Part shown: piece by piece, positions 1-12,053 of the stretch | Layout of the letters: each line of letters starts with the position of its first letter | Numbering within the stretch: the first letter of the stretch is position 1 | Source: Yamagishiella unicocca | Lineage: Eukaryota; Chlorophyta; Chlorophyceae; Chlamydomonadales; Volvocaceae | Length of the DNA: 64,000 nucleotides | NCBI GenBank assembly: GCA_003116995.1 | Contig: BDSL01000002.1 | Span: forward strand, 372,001-436,000 | Direction: 5' to 3' | Notes under the pieces: model-generated | Database searches by the model: none | Told to the model about the DNA's origin: nothing | Seen by the model: only the letters and a program-made list of their open reading frames with translations | Translations under genes and position numbers: made by a program

Positions 1-165
1 CGCGTGGGGTCACGAGGGCGCACGTGGGGGTACGAGGGGTTACGAGGGCCCACGTGGGGGTACGAGGGGTCACGAGGGGTCACGTGGGGGTACGAGGGGG
101 CGCGTGGGGTCACGAGCAGAGTTGGGGTTGGAGCGGATGCGACAGCAGCTCACTGCCACACCCAC
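1..165 (-). repeat. Left-edge minisatellite inside an APC1 intron
   Basis: The donor GTGGGT sits at 165-160 on the minus strand, so this stretch is intron. Positions 1-118 are built from short imperfect units alternating CACGTGGGGGTACGAGGGG and GTCACGAGGGG, with repeated palindromic CACGTG. No exon is recognisable; the next APC1 exon must lie beyond the edge. Confidence 0.7.
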
Positions 166-3100
166 CATTGTGGAACTCCGGCCATGCCGTGAAGTCCGCA
201 GCCGCGCCGCCCCCCGGTGCCGGCTGCGCGGTGGAGAGGTCCAGGTTGACCACCGTGTGGCCCGCCAGCGAGTCAGGCACAAGGCCCGCCAGGCACATGC
301 TGGGTACGGCGGCGGTGGGCTCCGTGGGCAGCGGCCGGCCTGCGCGGGTGGCGGGGCTTACTAGGTGCCGCTGGGGCTTACTAGGTGCCGGCGCCGCCAT
401 GTCTGCGACGTCTTCTCGAGCGGCCGCTGCTGTGGCCCCACCCACCCACCCATCCACCCGCACCTCCAACACGCATCTCAAAGCATATGTCATTAAACGG
501 TACACGGGTTTCTTTCGTACACGGATTTCCCTTGCAACCCGTCCATTAACCCTTGCACACTGCCATCAATCAATTCCACACGCGGGACCCTAGGATAGAG
601 CAACCATGACAATGACGGTGACTCATGGAGGGGCAACCCACCCTTTACCCACCCAGTCCTCCAGCATGCAACTCCAAACGGCTCTTCTAAACGGTTGGTT
701 TTCTCTCTCTCGTACACGGGTTTCCCTTGCTACCCACCCATCCAGCTGCCCCACTCCACCCACCGGTCGCCAGCGCCACCGCTCCCCGCCCCAACGGCAG
801 CGACATGGTTCGCAGCGCCGCCGCCAGCAGCTGCTGCTGCTGCTTGATGGGCGCGTCCGGGTCCGACTCGTGCACCCCCAGGCCGTCCAGCAGCAGCGGG
901 TGGCTGCTGTCCAGGGCGGAGATCACGTCGCGCAGGCGGCCGTCGCGGCCGAAGCGCAGGCGGCTCACCCCTGATCGCAACAGCGGGGTTGGGTTGGGTT
1001 GGGTTGGGTTGGGTTGGGTTGGGTTGGGTTGGGTTGGGTTGGGTTGGGTTGGGTTGGGTTGGGTTGGGTTGGGTTGGGTTGGGTTGGGTTGGGTTGGGTT
1101 GGGTTGGGTTGGGTTGGGTTGGGTTGGGTTGGGTTGGGTTGGGTTGGGTTGGGTTGGGTTGGGTTGGGTTGGGTTGGGTTGGGTTGGGTTGGGTTGGGTT
1201 GGGTTGGGTTGGGTTGGGTTGGGTTGGGTTGGGTTGGGTTGGATTGGGTTGGGTTGGGTTGGATTGGGTTGGGTTGGTGCTCCGGGTGGCGGGTCAGGAG
1301 TAGGGGAGGCGGGAGCTGGAGGGCGATGAACCTAGGAGGTCACCAAGAGCTTATGATGCAGCCCGGCACTGGCAGGGCAGCTGGGTGTGGTACCCGGACA
1401 CGTCGACAATAGGGACGTAGTGGCGGCGAGTGGGGGCAGACTGGGATTCCTCAACCCCCCTGCTCTTCTGGTCAGTAGGGGAGCTGGCCGGGCGCGGCTG
1501 CGGATGCGTCGGAGCAGAGGATGGTGGCTCCACCCGTGTGCGGTTCAAACAGGAAGCAAATGTGCGCACCTCTCGTAAGGCCCTCCATGCCGTGCTTGCT
1601 CTCAAACTGCTTGGCGGGCCCCTCCAGCTTCCGGGGCGCCTCCAGCTCGGCGCCCAAGTCCAGCTGGTGGCTGGGCAGCTGCAGCCGGGCTGTGTAGGCG
1701 GGCCGCCACAGGTGCCAGAGGTGCGACGGCGGCGGCCGGGGTGGCGGCGGCGGCGGCGGGTGCCGGCGAGCAACAGCGACGACAGCGCCGGGGGGGGCCA
1801 TGACGGCGGGCCCGGGGACTGCACCCCCGCCGCTGCCAAACGGAACGTACGGCGTGCCATCGCGGGTGACGTACGCCTGGCTGACGTACGAACCGTACGG
1901 CGTGGCGCCCGTTGACGGCGTGACGGCGGCAAGAGAGAACTGCGGGAGCCGGCGGAAGGAGAAGAGCGTCGACGCGGGGCTGACGCCGCCGCCGCCGCCA
2001 CCGGCACCGCCGGCGCAGCCCACTGCGCTGATGGGCTCAAAGCCGCCGTCAGCGGCGGCGGCCGCGGCGGCGGTAGCTGCGGTGGGGGTCACGTGAGAGG
2101 CGGGCGCCAGGACCCCTGGATGCGGCGTACGCAAGCCGGGCAGGTGCCACAACATGGAGGTGTAGCTGGGCTGCGGAGGTATCGAGGACATTGGACCCGC
2201 GCCACCCCCGACGGCCCCCCCGACCGGCATCAGGCCGCCCAGCCCCAGGCGCTGCTGCACCGTCTGGGGCTGCTGCTGGTCCTTCTGGTCCTGCTGGTGC
2301 TGCTGGTTCTGCTGCTGCGTCCGCTGCTGCTGCTCCTGCTGCCGCTTGTCGGCGGCGGTGGCTGCGGCGGCGGCTGGGCCCCCGGTGGTGAGGCCCGAGG
2401 GAGCCAGGGTGGCGGCGATGTCCTCGCGGCCGATCAGTGCGTACGCCTGCACCGGCCAGCCTGCGCAGGGAGAGGGAGGAGGAGCAGGAAGATGAGGAGC
2501 AGGATAAGAAAGATAAGACAGATTTGGGAGGTAGGGAAGGACAGCAGGAGCAGGAGCAGGAACGGAAGCAGGAGCAGCAGCAGGAGGATAGTGAGGTTGT
2601 TTGAGTTTGAGGACAACGTCAGTGCCAGGGATTGAAGGCCGTGAGCGTTCATGGCGTCGTGGTGTATGGTATGCGCCCAGATACCCGGGGAGGGGGTTAC
2701 AATAAAAGACCCCCCGGGGGAGGGGGGAGATCAGCAACCGGGGGCAGGGGTACGTGAGGACTGGGAGGTGGTGGGAGTTGAAGTCCAACTGGCCCGCTTC
2801 AGAACAACCGTGGAACGCGGGTCGGGGGCGGGGACCCCACCTGGAGGCGGCGACGCCCGGCAGCGCTGAAACGCCTCCCGCAGCGGCAGCGCCACACCCG
2901 GCGGCAGTCGCCCGAGGGACCCCGCGTCCCAGCCCTGAGCCGCCACCAGCGCCACCACCAGCTCCGAAGCCGCCCGTACGGCGGCCTCCAGCGGCACGGG
3001 GGGAGCGATGCCGGCTGCGTCCGCGGCTGACCTCGCTGCGGGGGCGTTCAGCGAGCTGTCCAGCATGATGGCGGCGCAGCTGGGGGCCGCGGGGGGCAGC

Positions 3101-6100
3101 CAGAGAAAGGGGAAAGCTGACGAGCGTGGTGGAGAGGCGAAAACACAAGCCGACACCTGACCAATTCCCCACCAGCCCGCAGCCACAACGCACGTCACGT
3201 TATGTGTAAATAGCACCCTAACCCCAGCCGTGAAAAACACGCGTTTCTACGCTAACCCCCCACCCCGCCAGGAACAACCAAACCGCCCAGTCGGGCCGCC
3301 CCCTGCCCCCCGGCGGGCCCCTGCTCGGATCACCTGCGCGCGCACTCGCACAGCAGCTCGTAGCACGCCAGCAGCCGCAGCGTGAGCGGTAGCACGTCGT
3401 GCGAGGGAGGCGGTGAGGCCGCAGTCGCGGTCGCCGGCGGGTCCAGCAGCGAGGGCAGCTCGGAGGGCTCGGGCGCCGTGCCGCACACCATGCGACCCAG
3501 GACCCTGGCAGCAGAAAGGATGGGGGTATTAAATAAATCCGCGAATCCCCGCGATGGCGGGGTCCACAGGGTGCATGGGGCCAAGGCATGGGGCCAAGGC
3601 ATGGGGCCAAGGCATGGGGAACCAAGGCATGGGGCCAAAGGAGTGTTGCGTGCGGGGGTTTGCAGCACGGCATGAACGAGACGGGGAGGTGTGGGTGCGT
3701 TGAGGAGTCTACGATATCAGCGCGTGCGAGGGTAAGGCCCCGCCCCCCCTGGATCCCGGGGGTGAAGTGGGCTGCCCCCAGGGAACCCCATGGCCTGACG
3801 GTGCCTGTGCTGTAAATCAGAGGAACCAGCACCGTTTGGGTCGTGCAGCTGCCCCCACGAAAACAACCCCACACATCCGAAGGGGGCAGACACAAAGGGG
3901 GCAGACACGAAGGGGGCAGACACGAAGGGGGCAGACACGAAGGGGGCAGACACGAAGGGGGCAGACACGAAGGGGGCAGACACGAAGGGGGCAGACACAA
4001 AGGGGGCAGACACGAAGGGGGCAGACACGAAGGGGGCAGCGCCGTGGCTCCGTGCCGGTGCTGCCACCCACCTGTACACGTCCGCTGGGGGCCGCAGGGC
4101 CAGGCCCTGGGGCCCCTGCAAGGGGGGTTCCGGAGCGCCCGCAGCCACCAGCACCGCCGGGCCCAGGTCGCGAGCGTAATGCTCCCAGTACGGGTGCAGA
4201 CCCAGCGCCGACGCGACGGCCGCGAGGCTGCTGCCCAGCGGCTGCAGCAGCGGCCAGCTCAAAACATCCAGCTTCAGCTCCTCGTACAGACCGTGCAGGC
4301 CGTACAGTACGGCAAGAAGCGGCTGCGCGCTCGCACCGAGCGGCGGGGCCGGCGGCCTGGCGGCTGCCGTGTCGTCAGCCAGGTCCGCGGCGCCGCCGCC
4401 GCCGTCGCCGCTGCCGCCGCTACCGCTACCGCCGCCGCCGCCGCTGCCGCCGCCGCCTAGCAGCGCATGAAGGCTGACCAGTGGATTCGCCGTCGCTGGT
4501 GCGGCGCCGGAGCCGCCTGTGCCATCCTGGGTGACCCACGGGTCGCGCGCGACGAAACCGGGTCGTCGCCGGCCCGACATGAGCCGCGCCTGAGTCTCGG
4601 ACGCCAGCATCCGCTCCCACGCGGAGCCCGGACCCGGGCCCGCGGGGCCCTGCGCACCGCCGTCCTGCGAGCCCCGTGCCGCCCCTGGAGCGCCCATCGC
4701 CCCTGGAGCGTCCACCGCCCCTGGAGCGCCCACCGCCCCTGGAGCGCCCACCGCCCCTGGAGCGCCCGGGCGCGCCGCCTGCTGCTGCGGCAGCAGCTGC
4801 GGTGGGCGCGGCGGCTGCTGCGGCTGAAGCCGCGGAGGGTGGATGGGTGACGCGAGCGACATCGCCGCGAAGCGGCGGGTGTGGAGGGGCGTGGAGAACG
4901 GCGTAGCAGGCACATCGTAGCGGCTGCCGCCTACGCCGCCCAAGCCTCCGCTTCCGACGGGGCTAGCGAGGCCGCCAGATCCGCACGCCGCCGAGGCGTG
5001 CAGCCGGCCGGCGGCGGCGGCCGCCGCCCGGCTGCCGCCGGCGAAAGCCGCCGGGTCGGCTGCCCACTCGAGCAGCACCGCGTCCAGCGCCGCCCACTCG
5101 CCGGCGGGGCGGCTGGTGCAGGCGGGCCGGTGGCTGTAGAAGCGGCGCAGGAAGGCGAGGTACAGGTCCGCGGGGGCGGCGGCGCGCACCACCTCGAGGG
5201 CCAGCGAGGCCAGGGCGGAGGTGGTCGCGAAGGGCAGCAGCAGCCGCAGCTCGCAAGGCGGAGCCGCGCCGGCCGCCACGCCGCCGCCACCAGTGGCGGT
5301 GGCGCCGCTCGCCGATTGCGGCGGCTGTTGCGGCGGTTGCGGCGGTTGCGGTTTGGGCGGTTGCGGCGGTAGGACAACCACGACGGTGTTGTTGACGCCG
5401 CGGCGGAGGCCGAGGACGGCCTGCTCGCCGCCGCCGTCGGTTACGCCGGCCGCGGCCGCCGCCGCGCGACCCGCGGCTGCCGCGGTGGCGTGGCCGGAAC
5501 GCCTGCTGGGCTTGCTCCTCCGCAGCACCGACGGCAGCAGCAACGCCGCGGCGGCCTTCCACGCCGCCACTGCCGACTCCGGCGCCGCCGCCACTGACGC
5601 TGGCGGCGAGATGAGCATCATGTCGTCGCCGCCGTCGCTCATAGCGTCGTCCGCACCTCCGGCCGCGCTGCCGCGCGGCTGTACGACAGGGGCAGCAGCG
5701 GCTGCCGCGGAGATGCCGGCGGCCGCGCCAACCCTAGCTGGGCTCTGCGAAGGCCTCGCCTCACGACGTGGTGCGGAGGGCGCTCCACCACCACCACCGG
5801 CCCCCTCGCCCTCGCCCTCGCTGTCCTCATCCATATCGGAGCCGTCAAGCACCATGTCAGTGCCGGCCTGGGAGCCCGGTGTCGTCGGCTCGCCATTTAC
5901 ACCGCCGCCGCCGCCGCCGCCGCCGAAGATGTCTCGGACCGCGCCCGCGGCTGCACAGGCCGCAGCCCCTGCCGCCGCAGCTGTTGCCTCGGCGCCGGGC
6001 GGCGCGTTGCGCTGCGGCAGCTGTGGCGAGACGGACATGGCGCCTCGGCCGCCGGGCGCTGCACTCGGGGGCGCGGAGGAGCCGCTGGCGGCGGGGGGAG

Positions 6101-9100
6101 CGGCGGCGGCTGGCTGGGGCGGCGCCTGCCCGAACGAAATCGTGAACAGGGGTGACAGCCCTGTGGCGAGGAGGGAAGGATTGGGTACCGGGCATTAGCG
6201 GCATGTCCACGAAGGGCGCTTTAAGACGGCGTCGAGGTCGGTTGCCAAGGAGTTGCATGGGCCTGCAATACCGGTACAATCGATGCCTTCAAAACATCAT
6301 CAACAACACGCTCCTGGCGCTAGCGGGTCGACGCGTAGGCGCGTACCTCTCCCCACACCACCAGCCCCACACCTCCTCCATCCTTAACCAAGTTCTCCAG
6401 CATGCATCTTGAAACGCCTGTCCTAAACGGTATTTCCTTCATTCGTACACGGGTTCTCCTTGCAACTCCACCCTACACCCGCTCGGTCCCCCCCCCTTTC
6501 CCCACGTAGAGTAACCCTCCCCCCCTTTTCCCCACGTCGAGTAACCCTTCCCCCCTTTTCCCCACGTCGAGTAACCCTCCCCCCCCTTTTCCCCACGTCG
6601 AGTAACCCTCCCCCCCTTTTCCCCACGTCGAGTAACCCTCCCCCCCGCTGCGCTGCCACGTACCTCTGTGCAGCACCAGCTGGCCCGAGGGCAGCAGCGC
6701 CAGCAGGTCCCGGTGCACTCGAAAGGGGCTGCACGGGTCCGTGATCCGGATGCCCGTGGCCGCCACCGCCGCCGCCGCGAGCGCCTCCAAGGAGCCCACC
6801 AACGCCACCCGCACGCCAGCGCCGCCGGCGGCCCCCCCCGCAGTGTCGGTCGGGGGTTGCTGGCCCCCCGGCGCCGGGCCCGCGGGCGTGATGGCGAAGG
6901 CCAGCAGCCGGGCTTGCTCCGCGCACATCACGCACAGCAGCGGCGCGCCGGACAGGTCCGTCGCCATGACGGCCTCCGTGGGGCGGCAGCCTGCGTCGGG
7001 GGGAGGTTGCATGGAAATCGAAAGGAAGACCCGTGTACGAAAGGAAAACCGTGTACGAAAGGAAAACCCCTGTACGAAAGGAAAACCCCTGTACGAAAGG
7101 AAATCCCGTGTACGAAAGAAAAGCCCCTGTACGAAAGGAAAGCTAGTGTCGGGAGGAGGAAGGCGCCTCGGCCGCTCACCCGCTAGTTCTGCGATTCGGA
7201 ATATCCAGGTATGTGGCGCCTCGCGCGGAGGACGTGCTATTCACCCAACACCCAGCCGTGAGGCTGTGTGATCCGGCGTCGCCCTGGCCGACGGGCGCAA
7301 CCTGCCACCCCACGCTCGGCTCGGCCCCTAACCCCCCCCGCCCCCGGCGCCCTCCAAGCCCTGCGCCCAAACCCGCACAAGAGGGTGCCAGCAAGCCTGG
7401 ACTTCCGATCGCCGTGGCCTGCGGGCCGTCGCCCGTACCCCACCCCCCCACCTGGCTGCAGCACCTCCTCGTGCAGCAGCACCATCACCCGGCAATCGTC
7501 GTGCTGCTCTGTGGTCGCGAGCCCCGATGCCTCCAGGGTCAGGTGCGTGCGGCTGCCGCGGCGGCCGCCCACGGTGCCGCCGCCCAGCAGCCACGGTGTA
7601 CTCGCGGGCGCGGAGCCGCAGGTAGCCGGCGCGCCCGCGGCTCCGCCGGCTCCGCCCATCTCGCCACCGAAGATCTGAGGAAAGGGGGTGCCTAAGACGA
7701 CGGGGCGCGAATGGCCGTGGCCGTGGCCGTGCGGCGGTGCTGGGCTGTAGCCCGGGAAGGCGGAACCGCCGCCGGCGCCGGTCGCAGCCGCAGCCATTGC
7801 TGCGGCGCGTGGCACCGGGTTGAAGAGGTGCGGCGACAGGAAGCCGTTCGGAGTGCGGGTAGCTGGCGCCCTGCAAGGGGGAAGGATCCGGGGAAAGCAG
7901 CAAATACACACACAGACCGAAATTCTCACCATGGTAAACGGCAAGAGCCGAGCCAGGAAATGCACCATCGAGCTTAAACAGAGGCGGCAAACCCGAGACG
8001 GCCGCCTCGAACTCCCTCCAACCGCAAGCCCACACGTGCCCGGCTCCGCTAGCCCGCAGCGCACCCCTCACCACGCCTCATCGGACCGCGCCTTACCTCT
8101 TCAGGGCTGACCCAGGGATGGCCCCGCCGGCCCCCACCAGCCCCATCCCCGGCGACGCCGCCACGCCCCACGGCGATGGCAGCGTCGGCGTCAAGGCGAT
8201 GCCGCCACCGTACGGCGATAGGTACCGACCCGCGGTGCCGGTGAGACCCGCGGCCCCCAGGTGCTGGAGGCCGCCGAGCATGGCTGGGGTAGCGGCAGCT
8301 GTGAGGTTGGAGGCCATGGACATGTCCGAGGGGGCGACGCTGGCGGGGTAGGGCGTGCCCTGGCGCGGCTGGTGTGGTGCCGAGGGTTGGAGGAAGTGCT
8401 GCGCGGCGCTGGGGATGGAGGGCGTGAAGGCCAGGGACATGTCGGAGGCGACGGCGCTGGGAGGGTACGGCGACGTGTGCGGCGGAGGGGGCGACAGCGC
8501 CGGCTGGTGTTGCTGCTGCTGGTGGTGGCCGGCGGGCGGCACCAGCACGGGCGTGACGGTGCTGGCGGGGCTCAGGCCCAGGGACATGTCGGAGGGGGCG
8601 GCGCTGGGAGGGTACGGCGACGGGAGGTGCTGCTGCTGGTGGTGCTGCGGCTGGCCGGAGGGGAACCCGTACGACAGCCCGCCCGCGGCTTGCGGAGTTA
8701 CGAGCGCTGCCGCGTGGCCGGGCCCACCCGCGCCCAGCCCGCCAGCAGCGGCGCCGTTGGGGACCTGCCCGCCGAACGCCGCGCTGCCGAAAGGCGGAAG
8801 GCCGCTGCCGCCCATGCCGGCTCCTGGCCCGCCGCCCATGCCGACTTGGGGCTGGAAGCTGAAGATGCTGACCGCGCTGGCGGGTGTCTTAGCCGTGGCG
8901 GCCGACATGCCGCTGGCTTGGGCGCCCCCCGGCCCCGTCATTGGGCCCATCGTCGACGGCGCGGCGCCGCCCAGCGGCGTGGCTGCGGGGATGTCCGGCA
9001 GGTTGCCAAGGACCTCAGGCGCCAGCTGGGCATGGCCGACGGCCCAAATCGCCAGCCGGCCCGCGGCCTGGAGAGGGTCATGGCAGCAGGCGGGAGCGAA

Positions 9101-11541
9101 GAGGAAAGGTGCTTGCGGCAGAGCCGTGGTGCGGGCAGTCGGGCAGGGAGACGCGCGTGGCTGCACGGATGTGTGATTTAGGCTGTGGGCGCGTGTCTGC
9201 GTCCTCCAGGCAGCGCACGCTGAGTCCGCGGGCTGAGGCCCAAAGGCCGGCATACAGGCACGCCTCCTCCCCTGTGCGCTAAGAGCCTAAGACGCGAGGC
9301 CGCTGGAGCTGTGCTGCTATCTGACGTCAGGTTATGGGCGCTGAGCTGACCGTTAGGTCTGCGCCGTCCAAGCACAGGGGAGGGGTCTCCTCCACGCCGG
9401 ATGCAGCGCCTGAGGTGAGGCTGCGGACAGGCCTCCGTTCCTCGCCGGCTGCTCACTAGGAAGCATCCGATGCCCACCCACACCGTCCGGCAGGGTCCGG
9501 CAGCTCCCTCACGCACGCACAAACACGGCGTCGCAAACACCCCAGGATGTGTCCTGGGCCAAACCCACCTCGCTGTACGTGGCCACGTACGGCAGCTCGT
9601 ACGACGACCACACCACGTGCTCGCCGGACCAGCCCGCGTACGAGCCCTGTCGCCCCGCCCGGAGGGACACGTCCGCCACCACGGGCTGCGGCTCGTCCAT
9701 TGGGTGACTCACCAGGTAGAGTGTGGACGCGGAGGAGCCCTGAGGGCGACACAAACACGCAACAACACAAACACACGGCACAACCAGTGCGTGACCCAGA
9801 GCGCCGTGCAGGCAGGGCACATCGTGAAGCAGGCCCCCGGCGAAAGCCAGCCTTAGGCGGGCGTGGGTGTCCGGTTATCTAAACGTTGTGTGGGTGGATG
9901 CCCTGCAAGGTCAGCAGCCCCGCCACCCTTGCCAGCTGTGGGCATTTAAGTCAAAGCTTCTGCCGCGCCCAGCCGCAACGCATGCCTTCGTGTGGGTGGG
10001 CGTATCGGGGCCACGAGGCTCTCACCCCGAGCAACACGCCGGAGTCCCCCGCCGGCCACACCGCATCCAGCCCCAGGGGGACGGCGCACTCCTGCAGCCC
10101 GCCGCCCAGCGTGCAGGTGGTCAGGCAGCTGCCGCTCAGCAGGCACAGCACGGGGTCGTGCGAGTAGCCGGGGAAAAGCGCCCAAGTCGCCTGCGGGGCG
10201 GGGTGAGCGGGCCGTACGCCTCGTGATGTGCCCAGACCGCAAGACCGGTATGGCAAGCATGCCTGCGTTGGCCCGCATAGGGCCCTGGCCACGGTGATGC
10301 ATGTACGGCACACCACCGCGAGCTCCCGCGGGCCGTACGGCAACGACGGCCGGCAACAAGGCCTGGGGTTATCACCCAACTGCTAACGAGGCACACGATT
10401 TAACGAGGCACAATCATGTCGGGTTTCTTCCACTGACTTGACAAACGACCAGCCATTACAGTTAGTCGCTTCCGTCCTCCTATCGTCATCCGCCCTTGGC
10501 TTTGGATAGCGCTGAATGACACCGCCTTGCAACTGCGCGCTCACGGGTGCCAGGTGGGCAACACCCTTTGGCTCGAACTTGTAAACCTGTTACTACGCAG
10601 CAAGGCCTCCTGCGCACCCACCCATCCACAAACCCGCCGACCCACCTGCAGCACCTCCGACCCCAGAGTGAACAGCTTGCGCACGCGGCTGCCGCTGGTC
10701 CACGCCACCCTGCGCAAGCACGCACGCGACCCGTGAGGTAGGTCCAGGGAGGGAGCGGCGCGAGGGGTGGGTTGATTGGGCGCCACTTGCAGGGGGCCTA
10801 CGACGGTGAAGCAGGGCAGGCTGCACTGCGGCACTGCGCTCGCTGGCAGCAGCTGTGCGGAGCAACGAAGCGCGAGGCGCCTGAGCGCCCAACTAGAAAG
10901 GAGCTCCGCAAGGATGCAGGTCGCGTGGGGGCAGCACCATGTCGACAGCAACATCACTGAAAGAGGAGAAATCCAGCCGAGTGCTCGTCGGCCAATCTGC
11001 ATCCCGGTTTCCGAGCTGCGACGCCTACCCGGGTAAACCAGCTTGAACCCAAACGGCCCATATACTGGATGGGCGTTTGCGCACATGGTATGGGTAACCA
11101 CTCACCGCTTGCCCAGCACAGCTACCTCCTCAACGCAGGAGTCACCGCCAGGCAGGGAGGCGCCCTCCCTAACATACAGCTTTATGCTGGCCGCAGCCGC
11201 TGCAGCAGCGGTGGTGCTGCATCTGGCAGACCCGCCAAAGCCTCCCCGCCGAGCACCCTTGCCAAGGGTTGCCAACTTCTCCTAATACGAGGAGACGGCA
11301 GGAGGGTTGCGGGCAAGTAACACGACGGGTTTTTGTACTGACGGGCGAGAGGAAGCTGCCTGGAGGGGAACCAGCAGTTCCTTCGCGTACGCAAATCCTT
11401 TCCATGCTGAGCTATGCACGTTACGCGAGGCCAGCCGTCCGAGACCCTTGCGCTCGCCTGCCGTTCATGCTCCCGCCGCAGCAATTGTACTCCAAATGGC
11501 TCCTCTGGAAGCACGATAGCGGATCGCGAGGGCACCTGCAT
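166..11541 (-). CDS. APC1: APC1, anaphase-promoting complex subunit 1 (3' part off the left edge)
   Basis: Largest scaffold subunit of the APC/C ubiquitin ligase that drives metaphase-anaphase and mitotic exit in the nucleus. Exons (minus, 5' to 3'): 11541-11425 (likely first), 11281-11106, 10709-10646, 10190-10026, 9739-9569, 9067-8097, 7870-7452, 6990-6664, 6160-4072, 3504-3334, 3079-2841, 2460-1570, 970-764, 339-166; every junction keeps phase, giving about 2060 residues that correspond to roughly the first half of the usual 1700-1950 aa protein. Family landmarks seen: EEPFGVQLL near the start, VAWTSGSRVRKLFTL, LVSHPMDEPQPV, LYEELKLDVLSWPLLQPLG, PPADVYRWV, LPPGVALPLREAFQRC, ALIGREDIAATL, LRTMSLPLGRG and DFTAWPEFHNG. 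Large low-complexity insertions (exons 9067-8097, 6160-4072, 2460-1570) inflate it. The start ATG (11541) and donor GTAACG after 11425 are the least certain parts. The remaining exons lie left of position 1. Confidence 0.93.
493..540. repeat. Dispersed intron element, copy in APC1 intron 763-340
   Basis: Contains TAAACGG, TTTCTTTCGTACACGG and TTTCCCTTGCAACCC in the same order as the copy at 6397. A second copy lies in the same intron at 664-735. Confidence 0.8.
664..735. repeat. Dispersed intron element, second copy in APC1 intron 763-340
   Basis: Contains CCAGCATGCAACTCCAAACG, TCTAAACGG, CTCGTACACGGG and TTTCCCTTGCTACCC. It ends about 25 bases from the 5' splice site at 763, which reads GTGGGT on the gene strand. 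Confidence 0.82.
986..1277. repeat. (TTGGG)n pentanucleotide array, about 58 copies
   Basis: An almost perfect GGGTT repeat with only two GGATT variants near 1241 and 1261. It lies in the APC1 intron between exons 2460-1570 and 970-764, so the transcript carries (CCCAA)n. All three frames are open on the plus strand (Trp/Gly/Leu/Val repeat), an artefact of the repeat. The G-rich strand could form G-quadruplexes. Confidence 0.98.
3881..4039. repeat. 15-bp minisatellite, about 10 copies, APC1 intron
   Basis: Unit AGGGGGCAGACACGA repeated in tandem with a few A/G changes. It begins 33 bases inside the intron that follows exon 6160-4072, next to donor GTGGGT at 4071. The multiple of three keeps antisense frames open, producing spurious repeat ORFs. 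Confidence 0.95.
4684..4771 (-). repeat. APC1: In-frame 18-bp repeat encoding PGAVGA in APC1
   Basis: Five copies of CCCCTGGAGCGCCCACCG (minus strand reads Pro-Gly-Ala-Val/Met-Gly/Asp-Ala) lie inside coding exon 6160-4072. The array is a low-complexity coding minisatellite in the variable insertion upstream of the conserved LYEELKLD segment. Confidence 0.9.
6397..6470. repeat. Dispersed intron element, copy in APC1 intron 6663-6161
   Basis: Carries the recurring series CCAGCATGCATCTTGAAACG, CCTAAACGG, TTCGTACACGGG and TCTCCTTGCAAC. Matching blocks occur at 493-540, 664-735, 7010-7145 (reverse), 52107-52175, 62110-62165 (reverse), 62548-62606 and 63150-63202. Confidence 0.85.
6488..6646. repeat. 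31-32-bp minisatellite, five copies, APC1 intron
   Basis: Units contain TTTTCCCCACGTCGAGTAAC followed by CCTCCCCCC. The array sits between the dispersed element at 6397-6470 and the 5' splice site at 6663 (gene on minus strand), filling the donor-proximal half of that intron. Confidence 0.93.
7010..7145. repeat. Dispersed intron element, reversed and internally amplified
   Basis: About seven or eight head-to-tail copies of an 18-19-bp core, GTACGAAAGGAAAACCCCT and variants, preceded by GTTGCATGGAAATCG. The core is the reverse complement of the block TTTCGTACACGGGTTT in the other element copies. It ends about 20 bases from the acceptor of APC1 exon 6990-6664. Confidence 0.88.
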
Positions 11542-12053
11542 CCTCGCGGAGGCTTCTCAGCGTGTTGCCGACAGCGTCATCTGAATTTTGCCCGGAGGAA
11601 CGTCAGGCTGCACCGTTCGGAGCCTACTGTTTCTAGATGATTTCGACTAATATACTATGACATGTCATCCTCACAGGGTATGCCAGCATGATGGGCGGCA
11701 AGTATGCATGGGCGTGGATGAGGGCATCAGGTCCCGCCAAAAACGGCGGTACCACTAGAGAGAAATATACTGGAAACGACGCTGCATACCCGATATACCA
11801 TAATCGAAGACAAACTTCTTTCTGTGTACGCAGCGAATCAATAACTTCATTTCCTTGGGGACAATATATACATTGCAGTAGGCCGGGTCCCTGTGACGGA
11901 CATACACCATAGTGTTATCATAGTATAGTCATATGTTTGTAAAGTAGCCTTGTGGCGGCTAAGAAGCGCTTTTTATTGCATTACTGCAGCTGGCTCGGGC
12001 CATCTGGACCAGAGCCCGGCGCCCGCCTAAGCATTAAGATAACAGTAAAGCAC
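11542..12053. promoter_or_regulatory. Divergent intergenic region, APC1 / bL28m
   Basis: About 510 bp separate the two opposite start codons. AT-rich TATA-like tracts (TAATATACTATG near 11648, ATATACC near 11795, ACAATATATAC near 11861) stand out against the GC-rich surroundings. No ORF with coding character was seen. Shared promoter function is inferred from position only. Confidence 0.5.

Noticed and set aside
986..1329. Long Trp/Gly/Val/Leu repeat ORFs on the plus strand
   Set aside because: All three frames of the (TTGGG)n array are open; this is a repeat artefact inside an APC1 intron.
3881..4039. CRISPR-like regular repeat
   Set aside because: The 15-bp units are head to tail with no spacers, in a nuclear intron.
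3717..6038. A separate 773-aa gene starting at MSVSPQLPQ
   Set aside because: Conserved APC1 segments lie within it and phases connect it to flanking exons; its 3' end is minisatellite intron.
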